A stretch of 64,000 bases of DNA from Rhytidiadelphus loreus (Eukaryota > Streptophyta > Bryopsida > Hypnales > Hylocomiaceae), in contig OX344763.1 in NCBI GenBank assembly GCA_947034895.1, positions 44,205,025 through 44,269,024 of the forward strand. Reading direction: 5' to 3'. The notes under the pieces were generated by a model. That model did no database searches, was not told where the DNA came from, and saw nothing but the letters and a program-made list of their open reading frames with translations. The stretch's first letter is position 1; every line of letters begins with the position of its first letter. The translations under genes and the position numbers were made by a program. Positions 36,000 through 48,071 of this stretch are shown here, one piece after another.

Positions 36000-37585
36000 C
36001 CCCTTGAATAGCATAAGGTATAGTAAAACCACCCATAATTACAAAATAAGCAACTAGGAACATGATGTGGAGTGTCCCAAGGTGAAGGAAAAATATTTCC
36101 ACACGTGTAGAGATAGAAATGAGCGGGGTTGCCAAAATTTGGTAATTTTTTTTGGCTTGAACTGAAATTACTATGAATTTTGGAAGGCAAAAGTTGGTTT
36201 GGACCCATGTTCAATGTGTAGACTATTCCAAAACCACTCCTTTAAGAGACTACTTCTTGTTTGGTTTGGCACTCCAAACCAAGCAAATGTGTCATGAAAA
36301 GAATGGAGGAATTGATGGTCGGAAATCAAGAACTTGTATTTGGAAATTAGTCCCAGTCTCTCCTAAATTTAAAACACTCTATTGATTGCTGATGGAGGTT
36401 GTGGTTGGTGATGGATGGTTCTACCTTAGTCGACCTCTTTCTCATTTTCGCTAGTTAGGGTGCCATGTTTCTGATCAGTTGTGGTGTAGGTGACAGCTCA
36501 TGTAGCACAAATGTTGGGGAAGTGTACATTGGAAGCATACAATGATCATAAGATGTACATTGGAAGCCACAATTATCACCTACATTGAAGCATGGTCGCA
36601 TTTGTAATCAACCTATGGTTGGAAATATGGTGACCTATATAATGAGAATAGGTTGAACGGAATCTTCACATAAAAAATTCACAGTAAATTTGTTTTTGAG
36701 GAATTTAAAAAAAAATGATATCACTTTGAAATTTGCTTCTATAAACAGGAAAAAATTTCCCCTCACCATACCCATACAACAGATATGCTGAATTGCTTAA
36801 GTGATCAGAAGGAGGTAAGCTATTGGCTTACAACAACTTCTAGAAAGAAGTAGAGGCAAGCTCATGGGCTAAAGAAGTTAGTTTCAGCCCTTCTAATTCA
36901 CTATAGAGAACCTTTGGAAAATAGTCAATGCTTTGTTGCAATACTAGAGCAAGCCAAAGAACAAGAAAAAAAGGATACAAAAAACTCAAGTACGTAGTAT
37001 GGGATTATGTATCTCTATAGCAATTGCAAATGCTAATCTTTAATTGATATGCTAGCCATAATTTTAGCAAAGCATGGCAACACAAGATGGTAGATAGTGT
37101 ATAGAAAAGATTCAAATTGTTGTATATGATGATCAAGTTCTCTATACTATGATTCCAATACAATTTGAAATTTGAAAATATGTCCATTTTTAAATATGCT
37201 GCAATTTCATGAAGTTCATGGAGTTTTTTTTATTGAATTTGCTTGGAAACAAAACTCATAAGATTATGGGACCCAACTATACATAAGTTTCTATGGTGGG
37301 GATTTTAGTTGTTTCACGTTGTGCTTTAGTGTTTCTCTCGGTGAATTGTAGCCTTGTTCTTGCATCACATGCTTTTATGTTTGATATTCATATTGTTCTT
37401 GTTGTTAACAATAAGAAGACATTGTCAACATTAAGTGTTTGCTAAATGACTTCATCTAAGATTTTAGATTTTTGAGTATATTTGTATTTGATATGAATTT
37501 TTTTCATATTCTTTTTTTAAAATTTACAATAATTTTAAACTTGTATGACTTGTAGTAGACATATGACTTCATCTTCTAAGGTTAA
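36000..37585. other. Intergenic DNA, no gene seen
   Basis: AT-rich, with a short direct repeat of TGTACATTGGAAGC near 36523 and 36555. No convincing coding sequence. Confidence 0.45.
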
Positions 37586-37940
37586 CTTCTAAAGGACCAA
37601 ACATTGTTTTCTGGCAACATAGCAATTTTGGGTAGTTCACTATAAACGGAATTTTGCTTTTTTTTCTTTGAAAATTTCACACAGCATGTGCCCAAGGAGT
37701 ATCTTTAAGACATAACAATTTTCATAACTTTTGATTGCATGGTTAAAAAGTTATTGCATGCTATGTAATTTTCAGCAATATGCGGGTAGCTCGGGCAGCC
37801 CAAAAAACTTCTTTAAAAATCACTTTCAAAAAAAAAAATTCAAAATTAGTTCTCTAGATTTATATATACATGGAAAGTTTTGAATCATTCCATTTTAATT
37901 AATGAGATGAAAGTTATGAGGACTTTAAGCTTGCAGATAG
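37586..37940 (+). mobile_element. Fragment of a TTAA-bounded element (left end)
   Basis: TTAA at 37582-37585 is followed by CTTCTAAAGGACCA, matching the terminus of the 32903-33634 element at 13 of 14 positions. The interior further right (ATCATTCCATTTTAATTAAT then GATGAAAGTTATGAGG) resembles the 27513-28078 and 18975-19290 repeats. No right terminus was found before the hAT-type relic begins. Confidence 0.5.
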
Positions 37941-38560
37941 GGATGGTGTCCAAAGATCCCTCATGAAAATCCATTGAGTTTTCACATGGCGGATCATTTT
38001 GTTACCCTTAGTTTCCATAAGATTAGCAAGCCTTTGCAATTCAGCATGACGCTTGTTGCTTCGGCAAAAGTAGGCATACACGGTCTAGAAGAGCCCTTGA
38101 AATTTCTGACATAGTCTCAACCACAAAATTCAACTAATGATGGACACAACTAGCACCAAGCTTTCACTTGGACTCATTGTCCAAGCCTCCCAACAATTGG
38201 TCAGCAAGACTTGCAGATTGCTTTTGTCCAACCTACAATTTCACCAATTGTAGGAGTTTGCAATCGTATGTAGTGAAAATGTCACCCTTCTTCAAATGAG
38301 ACAGGGAAATGTTGTCCTTGCGATAGGTGTGTTTCCCCTCATGTTTTTCTAAGTTATTTGTCTTCGAAATGAGGCTGGAGCTTGTGCCACCCTCTAATGG
38401 CAATGCAACTACAACAAAGAATGCCAACCACATCTCCATCAGAATTGAATTCAATCTCCACCCAAGCGAATTTACATGCCCAGACTTCTTGCCACCTAAG
38501 GGTTATGATCATGGGGGCAATCTTTGTCCTCTTACGTCCCAACACTCCGAGCACTTTGGT
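37940..38560 (-). pseudogene. Decayed hAT-type transposase fragment
   Basis: Conceptual minus-strand translation in several frames gives, in order, WACKFAWVEIEFNSDGD, a C-x-C-like segment, LEKHEGKHTYRKDNISLSHL, LLTNCWEA-like text, YFCRSNKRHAELQRLANLME and HVKTQWIFM. The run KRH-EL-LANLMETKGNK followed by VKT-W matches plant hAT-like transposases of the ZNF862/DUF4371 type. Several stops and frame changes show it is not functional. BED-finger and dimerisation parts are missing. Confidence 0.6.
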
Positions 38561-38757
38561 GCTCTTCCCCGGCGCATGTCCCTCACCATTGCTTGTAGGA
38601 TGAGCAATTGGATGAATAAGCGGAGTGGCGAATGGATGTCACCGCTTCTGTAGATTTTTGCTCAAAATCTTTTCCTGGAGTTCATTTCGACAATGTACAT
38701 TTATCGGCTAGATTCAAAAGGTAGATTTCTGGCGCCAGTTCTGCCGGCCTCCTCAAT

Positions 38758-38844
38758 GTCCCAGAAACACTCGGAATTCTGTACAGACTTTGTACAACAG
38801 CCCTCAAGCTACTGAATTGGAGGAACTCCGAGTGTTTCTGGGAC
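38758..38844. repeat. Perfect 18-bp inverted repeat upstream of the MED15-like gene
   Basis: GTCCCAGAAACACTCGGA (38758-38775) is exactly complementary to 38827-38844, with a 51-base spacer that itself contains GTACAGACTTTGTAC. It ends 67 bp before the proposed ATG at 38912, so it lies in the promoter or 5' UTR and may fold in the transcript. Confidence 0.85.
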
Positions 38845-38911
38845 TCCTACGGTGCGCCTCTCCCTTCTTTCTTTCACCCTCCTCCGCTTTCAGATCATCT
38901 CGCTGCGCAAC

Positions 38912-39944
38912 ATGGACTACGCTGCAAGTAAGTAGTATTGTCTCTCTCTCGCAATCCGCTCTCCCAATTGTATGGGTGTCCAGGGAGTTGGGGTTTGCTT
39001 TGGGGATGCGTCGGCAGTTTGAGCTTTTCTGGTTTGGTGTCTGTGATTATGGAGTTTTGTCCTCTGTTTGATTCAACTCTCCGTCAACGATGGCGCTCTC
39101 ATGGGACGCCACAGGAAACCGACGATCGGTACTTAGGGTTTTTCATGCGATTCTACTTAGGACGGGAAGCCGGTATGGCACTCTATTTTAATTAGTTAGG
39201 GCAGACTACTGATCGATTAGAACTGATGAACGGGATCAATTATTTTACAGAACCTGGATTTCGCGGGATGAGTGTAGCACGGAGCCCTGACGACGACAAG
39301 AAAGAAGTCTGGTTCAAGGTGTGTTAATGTCTGATGGTGTGAATGCGTTGGACTCAAGCTTGTATTTCTAAGGGATAATTACGTGAAGTTGCTGCTGCTG
39401 TTGTTGTATTTGGCGTCGTATTAAAATTTGTGTTGTTTGGTTTGTAGCTTCAAGAGCTCAAAAATGCCTACCTGGAGGATATGATCGAGCTCTATGGAAT
39501 GCTTACCGCCCGAAGCAACCAGGTTTTAGCCCTTTGCCCAGCCGTTCACACAGATAGCGCGCATAGATGCACGGACTTGTTTAGTTAATCTGTGTTGGTC
39601 TGAACAAAACGAATGAGACCTAGCCAATGGCTTGGTCGGTGATACTGTGTTTGCCCTGCTAGAGATCGACATCCAAACCATATTAATTATTAAATTATAG
39701 TACCCCCCGGCCACCATTGTCTGATTGAATTGGGTTGTGTTTCGTGATTGTTCAGCCCATGCCCGCTGAGCAACTTCAAAAACTCAAGCACTATAAGGAC
39801 GTTTTGCATCGGATGATACCCTATCTGCGAGTCCCGCAGGAGCGTGTGCCAAAAGAATTCAACATCGACAAAGTGGAGGCTTTTGAGAAACAGATCAAGA
39901 ACATCATGGAAACGTTCAAGAGGAGACGTCAGGGTGCAGCTTAA
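38912..39944 (+). CDS. MED15 C-terminal-like small protein, four exons, 115 aa
   Basis: The exons 38912-38927, 39251-39318, 39448-39522 and 39756-39944 have GT–AG borders and matching phases and give 115 residues. Residues 29-53 (LQELKNAYLEDMIELYGML) and 54-115 (EQLQKLKHYKDVLHRMIPYL, then an FEKQIKNIM segment and a basic RRRQ end) follow the pattern of the C-terminal part of plant MED15: a helical KxQELKxxYLxxL segment, then EQLxKLKxxKxxLxRxIxFL and YEKQI. MED15 is a tail subunit of the Mediator coactivator that bridges activators and RNA polymerase II in the nucleus. The N-terminal KIX domain and Gln-rich middle are absent, so this is a stand-alone short paralogue or a separate gene sharing the module. 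The first exon is only 16 nt and less certain than the rest. Confidence 0.65.
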
Positions 39945-40545
39945 GATCAAGTCTGCCTTCTGCGGGTGTCGTACACAATTCCAATGCATCGGGCAGTCTA
40001 CACATCAGGGTATCTGCTGGAGACGCCATGGTGCTGCTTAGTTCTAAAGGGAGAGATGAAGATGAGACTCACTACCAGGGGCTGGACAACGGGAAATGGA
40101 AATGGAAATGGGAGGACAATGGAAGATGGAAATTAGAATTTGGATACGTGTTCTTTATGGTGTTACTTGTGGATTGCACTTCCTAGTACAGTTTTTTTTG
40201 AAACGAAGGGCCAATCCCAATGTTTAAACCTAAAGCATTTCATATATAAGGTAGTTTTAGGTGAATAATTCTTGCTGCAATACATGAAGGCATTATTTTG
40301 CCTCATGGCAGTAGCTTGTCTAATTATCTATCCACTGGATAGCCGTAAATAATAATAAAAATTAAAAAATTGTTTATATGAGAACTTTTTGTGTAAATAA
40401 TGGTTGCATACTGGTTAAATTTAAAAAAATTCCTATCCAACTTTTTTTGAGGGGGGGACTAGCACAATTCTACAACTCATATTTGCATATAATTTGCTGG
40501 CAATTGGTTCGTTTTCCAATTTAGAGTTTTTAGTGTCCCACATAA

Positions 40546-41142
40546 CTCCGTTTAACGACGCGGCCAGCCCCGTGGCCCCATTTCAGAAAAAGTTTCACCT
40601 TAGTCGGCACGTTTGACCCCAGAACCCACTCTCCTGCCGACAATCTCTACTGGCCGATTTCAACAGAATACATCAATGTGTTTTGCCAACAAAGGGATAC
40701 TAACCCGGCTACTTCCTTTCATGCCGGTGGATCTTTTCGGAAGGTAAGTAAAGACTGAGACATGGCCCATTCAATTAGCAATGTGCTTTTCAATGTTGGC
40801 AGCAATAGCATTCAGATTCGCATGTTCCTGGTCTAAGTCACTGCTCTAAAAATCTTGCATCCCGAGGATACAGATCTGATTCCCGTTGATCCATATGATA
40901 AATCAGTGACTTTGGTGTGCCTTCAAGAGTTTATCGGCGCTGTAGAAGTGGTTCATACAGTGATCCAATTTCTAGAGTCGGTTAGTCTGATTCATCGTTG
41001 CACCAGTTACTTTGAAAACTCTATCCTGTGACGGAACCCAGTCTTCTTCAATTTATACCTTCAGTTTCAACATAATTTTGTACATATTACGCCTGTGCAG
41101 ATAGTTCGTCAGCACTTCAGGCCAGGGATGCAATCGAAGTGA
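40546..41142 (+). CDS. Possible gene or gene remnant, three exons, product unknown
   Basis: Three plus-strand segments read like coding sequence and join in frame at consensus splice sites: 40546-40747 (contains DNLYWPISTEYINVF and RDTNPATSFHAGGSFRK), 40838-40980 (TALKILHPEDTDLIPVD, then a segment ending VIQFLES) and 41101-41142 (IVRQHFRPGMQSK then stop). No start codon is assignable, so the 5' part is missing or lies in an unidentified exon. I recognise no family. The minus strand at 41053-41283 also carries a plausible-looking frame (SDAASGALSQDIAHEIIR), so the coding strand is not certain. Confidence 0.3.
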
Positions 41143-41283
41143 ATTGCGAATAATCTCGTGCGCGATGTCTTGTGAGAGGGCTCCCGAGGCAGCATCCGAA
41201 ATCGCTCGCAACCCAATGCGGAGAGTGCATCGGAATTCGAACACTCCGCCCCTGTTTCGAAACTTGCGGAATTGAACGTATTG

Positions 41284-43058
41284 CTGCTGCCTATTCTATC
41301 AATCTATCCTTGCCCTCTTTTTCTCCGGATGGTGGGTTGCAATGATCGTTCAGCAATGTCAACTTACGCCAAGTCTAGGCTTAGAGGATTTTGCGCATCC
41401 GCGACATGGCCTTGAACCAAGTTAGATGGGAGCATGTGGCAACTTTTATGAGAATGCAAATAGTACTCCGTACCTTTTTACAAACTGACATTTGGATTAA
41501 ACATATCTTTAACAAAATGGGAGATGGGCCATTCTCACCCAGTCTTAACAAAATTGGTTCATGAGTATTAAAGCCTCTATTGAGTATTTAAGTCAGGGTT
41601 CAATATATCAACTATTCATAATCACCGATCCTAATCACCAATCCTACATGGCAACATGTAAGAGAAAGTGGTAGGATCAAAGAATCTTCTTCATATTCAA
41701 ACCTCAACTATGTCGTGGGTTGAAAATATCTTGACCCCTGTCTTCAACATGACTAAGGTCCACGAGAGGCCGAAGCGCTAATATGACTTCACCATCATTA
41801 CTGAAGTTACCAACATAATTCATCTACTGCTGTAGACTTTCCTGTAGAGCATAGTGAGCCTGCACTAGCTAGTCCCAACCAATCGCTCGAAAATCCAAAA
41901 CAAAATGCAAAAGAGAAGACACCATTAAATGCATGAAAAACTCTCACAAGACATCACAGGGTGAGGGCGAGACAGGAGCGAAGAGAAATATAAGCGGGCT
42001 ACTCGGCCACCAAAAAATTAAATTCAAATGATAATTTGTACAAGACCTTAATTATATATTAACAGACCTGGCGAACAAAAGCAATAATGATAGTATAGCA
42101 AGCCATGTCGATGCATGCCTGGTTGGAATGATAAACCCTGTGCAAGAGATACATGTTGACTGAGCAAGATTGCTCTTCCTCAACATAACCCTTCTGTACT
42201 AGAGTGCACCGGAGCATCTTGTTCTACCATTGTATACAGCTGGATCAGAAGCCACATACAGGGCAGATGAGTTGCATTAATGTCTGCTCTTGCGTAGACA
42301 AAAAATGATTGAATTCTGCACAAAAGAAGATAGTTTGGATCAACACAATTTTTTCACCAGCTTGAAGATTTGATTCGGTGACGTAGCAATGATCGTAGCA
42401 ATGATGAACTTTCCAACCATGCCGTCCTAGCCGCATCAAGCTCTGCATGAAAACAAGGTCAAAGTCTTTGTTAACGACTTAATCTAGGTAAGCACTATGG
42501 TCTCATAAATCAAAGCAGCAGCAGAGTAAATCTGGTCATAAGACCAAGAAGTCTGCTGACGAGAAGTCCTAGTAGCTACGCCACATGCATGGATGCAGAT
42601 AGGAAGGCAGTGCAACCCTTAGTGCCTCCTGGAGGACTATGACAAGGACTTGTATCTCTCTCTCTCTCTAAGCACTATGATCTGATCCACAAAAGAAATC
42701 ATTTAGCGTCTTCTCGGTATGGTTTCTATAAGCATTTGGCTGTACCTAAATTTATATGAGTACAACTACTGAACTGCATTAGCAAAACCAAGTTGATACC
42801 CGATTGGGCGCTAGAAATGGTTGCTTGGCGCCAAGGACGTCGACAATATGGTACCGAGAACGTACCAGGAATCAAAAGTGAAATCCATAAATGAGACATT
42901 TGAAAATAAAACACAAAAAAATAAAAACAACATAAAAGACACAGGAGGAACCAGACAGAGAGAGATGCGGACTTAGCAGATAAAAGTCAGTAAAGTTACC
43001 TATTACAATTATTTGGGAGAGTTCCCAGCGTGTATGGACACAACAATGAAAGTTTGGG
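41284..43058. other. Intergenic DNA and 3' flank of ATG9
   Basis: Includes the likely 3' UTR of the minus-strand ATG9 gene near 43058 and a short (TC)n run at about 42654-42668. No further gene was recognised. Confidence 0.4.
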
Positions 43059-46000
43059 TCAGTCTGGACGACTGCTGCTTTCTGACGCCACAGGGCTACC
43101 CACCGCTGCCGCTGCAGCGTCCAAGGCAGCGGGTTCAGATTCGCGTCGAGGTCTTTGATACACGTCCCCAAACGGAAATTCCAAGTTGGGACTGCCGTCA
43201 TCCAGCTCCGAGATTTGACTGCCCCCGAACGTCCCCCTGCCTGTGTGCCGTTGCGACGACCAGTCCCGCTCATGAAGATCCTCTTCGCTTTCGTAGAAAT
43301 CGTCCTGACTTTCAGCTATGTGACCCCCTCGGGCAAACATGGGCGGCTCGAAAGAGCTCTCTCCAGGTGTTGCACCTGTAATCGAACCAGGCCCTCTCCG
43401 AGCCCACCACCTACTCTCACCTGCTCCTTGACCGAATCCCTGGTTCCCAAGGATCCCTGCTCCTCGTGTGGAAGCTTGCAAGTTCATACCTACTCTGTTC
43501 AATCTCTCTATTTCATCACCCCTCGTACCAGGTAAACTTGAATCATCCATGCCGCCATACCTGGAACCGTAACCATCCGAGGCTGTTGCCCCACCCTCGT
43601 TAGTATGTCTAATATCGAGTAACAGGCCTGCCTCCAAATTTTGGGGTGATTGAGACGCAGTGTAAAACTTGTCCAGCCAATACATCTGCTCGGAATTCTC
43701 AGCAACTGGATCATTTTGCAGGTCGGGATGCGAACCGTTCATGGAAGAAGGCCGAGCGAAAGGAATGTTGTGTCCAAATCTGTCCCGAACAGTTGAGTTC
43801 ACTGAGCGGGTGTAAAGAGAATTTCTAGGCACTGGCACTGGCATCGGCGCCCCCCAAGGTCTGAGTTGATTGGGCGGTTGCGGTAGGCGAACAGACGAAA
43901 ACAGCTGACCCTTGGCCAGATCGTTTTCTTCCTTTCGTAGCCGGAAGTCCGCCAGCACCGACATGAACTGTTTGCCGTTTCCATCGGGTTCCCAGTTCGG
44001 ATAGTTGGTTTTGAAGCTGTGTATAACAGAAAGCAGCGTGAACCCCAAAACATAATTAGCACATTCAAGTGGATAACAATCATTGCAGCAACAAAATCCA
44101 ATTTTCATATTGTATAGTTAAGCCCAGTTTATATTCGGTGAGTCCTGTTTTTTATACGTTCGATTGAGTAACAGATTGTCAAATTTAGCGTTCAATGAAT
44201 AATGACGGAAGTTAGTATTACCTGATGAAAGATTTCTCCATTTTGCCTTGGGAACTGCGTCGATCCTTACTGGTATGAAATGGAGAGCCATACTTGGAAT
44301 TTCCATGGTGCTCAAAGTCAAAGACGCTCAAGCTGCAAACAATTACAAGCAATTTTCCGCGTGAAGCAACGTAAATTCGAGTGGAAATAATCTTAGAGCA
44401 GTCAGAAGAAAATAGTTGAGCTCTGTTTCTTTGCAATACCTACGACGTAACAAAAATTCAAGAATTTTCCTATCAAATACTGAAAGTTCTCTCCTGTCGA
44501 CATGCCAAATGCACTCACGTAGAACCACAAAAACGTCAGAATAATAAATTCACCTGCAAACATGGCCAACACCTTCAATATGAACAGTGAAATCTTGAAC
44601 AAATAGCAGCACGTCTTCCACGCACTGCACAGCCAAGAGACCAACAGTTAGTTTTCAGAACCCAGTAAATTATGTGATCAAATCTCTTCTGAGGAACAGG
44701 TAATACATCACCTTTCAGCATATATACTCAAAACATCTACAAGAAGAAAAATAATAATCCACTAATTAAAAAGAATCTTCAGTGAGACTGGTTTACCTTC
44801 GGCAACACAAAGATAAGAATGAATGGAGTAACAAAGATGGACAAGATCTCCTCAAAGAATAGCGCTGCTTTATACTGCGTGGCAACAACCAGGTCACAAC
44901 CGAAATAGGTTTAGTCAGAAAGGAGAAGCACAGATATAGTATATATCAGCGAACTGACTAAAACCACGATACTAGCAGTTATGAATCGTATGACGCTACC
45001 GAAATGAACTCAAAACCGGCTATAGACTGCAAAATACTCATTGGCACCCAAATTAGGACGCTGTTTCCGCAGAAATTGATAGTCAGATGAAACCAATATT
45101 AATATAACGTCAAGTTTTAAAAACGACAATCTGTACCTTGAACAGACCCTCAAACTCCAACCGAACGGTCTCCGTATTTTCAGCACCTCGCCAGTGTTTA
45201 GGCATGTAATGGGTATGGTTTGCAATCTGACGCATGACTCCCACTGGATCGAAGACCTGATAGTCCTCCATAATCAACGACCTACTGATCATCAAGACCG
45301 TTGCAAAGAGGGCTGTATACCAGATCAAATTGTGCCTTCCAATCTGTTCAATCGCAAATGTCAAAGTCGATTAAGTTAACAGATCGAACCTCTTAAAATA
45401 TCGCAATCAATTGATTAGGTGATTGATTAAGATCTGGCAGGATATTGCATACATCTAGATGACAAACATACATCACTATCAGCTTGTACATACGAACCAT
45501 TCTCCTTTAAACTAGGACAAAACGATCACACCAGATATCAGACTTGAATGCTTCAAAGGAAGAAATCACGCATGCTTTCAAAGGATTACAGAGCTTCCCA
45601 ATATCCACATTGATTAATGTCACTGGTCAAAATACTCACATGCCCTTCGAGAAGAGATTCGTCGATCAAGGAAATTAGGATAATAACAGCTGCAAATGCA
45701 CCAACTATGTACGAAACAAGTTTCGCAATCATGCTGACAATAGGGGAAGGGAACTGCTTCACATATTCCACTGCGTGCTTATAGCTGGAATTCAGACGGT
45801 GTTTGAACATATGCTCCAGCTGCAAAAAAGACAATAAGAACGTCGACATTAGGAAGACACAGGAACTGTCGTCCTGTTTAAACTGCTACATAATCGCTCA
45901 CTAGGCTGGTGGTCTCGAAATACAAAGATCAGCCTCGAAATAGAAATAATCTCGAGATACGAGGGATGGAAATGAAGAATGGACCGATGTTACTACCTCA

Positions 46001-48071
46001 TTGAACTCTCGAATGTTCCACTTGGCCAAATTCGACCACCGTCTTGAACTCATCGATGCTGGATTATGGTAGAATAATTCCGCATTCCGAAGTAAGAATA
46101 AGAAGAACATGAATATCACGTAGAAAGGTGACAAGAGCAACATCGTAGCGCCCAGCAACACCAATCTCTTGCGTAGGCGTGCGGGGTTACTTGTGAAGTC
46201 TCTGTGAATCAAAAAGTTACTGCAATGCAAACGTTACAAGTCAGTCAGGAAAATGATGACAACAAGCCCACTGATGCCACTCGGTAAAAGATTTACAACC
46301 ACTATTTGCACTACATACTGCCTTCGATCTATTTGAACAGGCATTCGCTCATTATTTGCTCGCCAAATACATAAACGTAACATATGTAACATCAATTGAC
46401 ACTTAATTACCTGTCAAACATCTGTTGGAGAATGCACCAATTAAGGCTCCATTCAACCAACTTCGTCAAGACTAGCCGCTTCTTGCCATGGTTCAGCATA
46501 GACCCGGCCCCTGGCACCCACGAGGGCACATCTTGGCCTAACACTCCTTTATTCAATAGACCAATTAGATAATTCTCCTTCCGCATGATACGGCTAACTA
46601 TGTCATGAGCGGAAAGTTTTCGCACGACACAGAGCCGTTCATGTTGTTGCAATTGTACTATCTTGTCAACCAGTGTTGGCCAGGCCATTGTTTGCAGTTC
46701 ATTTTCAGAGACACCGAGACTGCCAAAAGACAAGGCTAAAACTTAGCATATCCAAATGCTAAACATCCAGGAATAAAAGAACACCAAAACAAAAAGACGA
46801 ACTACGCTAGTTCTGGAGACATACTATAACAAAAATCTGACCACATATTAAAGAGTTCAACGTACAGCAACTGCTAAGCGAGACTAGAGACGAAACTCGA
46901 AAAAGTAAATTTCTACAATGCCATCCAAAGGAGCCACGCACCTGCTATGTATAAAGTGTCGGACTTCGAGAGTATCACGCAGCTGAATAAAGAATCGCAG
47001 GAAGCAGAATAACCAATAGACGGAGAGAAGAACAAGGTAGGCGACAAAGAAGAGCTTGAGAAGAGTGAACGGAGTTAAAGGATGTTCATGCAGGGCCTCT
47101 TTTACAAGGTCACAATTGTGTAAATTCCCTTCGTCGATGGCATCTATACCACACTTGGCATTAAGTAACCCCGGCCAATTCACAAATAATACAAGGAAGC
47201 CAGAGAAGCCGATGGTGAACCCCAGTGAGACAAGCTCACACAACCACTGCGTGAATATACACCAGAAGCCTTTATCACAGTAGTACTGATAGACCCGCTG
47301 AAAGAAATCATCGAGATCGGTCACTGCTCCCCATTTGAAAGTTTCACCTCGAAAGAAGTCCGGGGGACCTGCAGCATCTTCACCACCAGGAAGTCGATGA
47401 TACTCAGGCAGCTCCACTTCAGCCTGCAGGAGCCCAACCTATTCTCAATTAAAAAAAATAGCTCCATAAACCCCAAAGGCCCCTCCTTCCTGCATTACTG
47501 ACCATGAGACATTCACCTTCTCGTTCTAAACAGGACAAAGTATCCTTGGGCAGGTAATGTATTTGAATTACTGAGGCAAATTAATATGCATCCATCATTA
47601 AAAGCATAAACACGTGAAAATCCAAAGAAGGATTAAGATGGGAACGTCAAGGAAGCACAGACCACTCCATGCTGGACGCCTCTTAATACTTCATTGTTGC
47701 GGAACATAATTTGAGGCAGCCAGCGGGCTGCACCAGCCGCGCTGAACCACCTGATTCTAAACCTGGTAGCCAAGATTCGCCTAGCCTTAGCACCCTGCGC
47801 ACGTCTCGCAAACCCGCTTTACCCACCAAAACATAGCTCTCATATTGATCCAGCACGGCATTTGTCCACTGTCCCTGAATTCGTCACAGGTGAAAGTACA
47901 AAACGCCGTCAAGCACTGGGATCGTCAAATGATGAAGAACAGGTCAATTCAAATTTGTCAAGAGAGCACTCTGGCGCTGCGAAGGCCTTCAACCAAAGGT
48001 TAACTCCATGATATTCAAACCTGATCTTCCTTCGGCTCACGCTCCTTCATTTTGAAAGACGCTGACAGCAT
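43059..48071 (-). CDS. ATG9: Autophagy-related protein 9 (ATG9), 11 exons, 905 aa
   Basis: ATG9 is the multi-pass lipid scramblase that supplies membrane from Golgi-derived vesicles to growing autophagosomes. Exons (high to low): 48071-48021, 47874-47827, 47423-46942, 46719-46411, 46219-45997, 45819-45640, 45343-45137, 44874-44797, 44624-44554, 44332-44222, 44016-43059; all are GT–AG and in phase. Family landmarks are DLDDFFQRVYQYY (about 69-81), membrane segments near 93-114, 152-175, 316-340 and 398-422, AHDIVSRIMRKENYLIGLLN, FYHNPASMSSRRWSNLAKW (346-364), DESLLEGH (424-431), THYMPKHWRG, and the KYGSPFH and SSQGKMEKSF motifs. The cytosolic tail (about 590-905) is long, acidic and Gly/Ser-rich, as in plant ATG9. 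The two first exons, 17 and 16 residues, are inferred from phase and splice sites and are less certain than the rest. High-confidence sequence begins at AEVELPEYHRLPG. Confidence 0.95.

Noticed and set aside
43013..43535. Plus-strand frames of about 120 codons
   Set aside because: Antisense shadows of the long last coding exon of ATG9.
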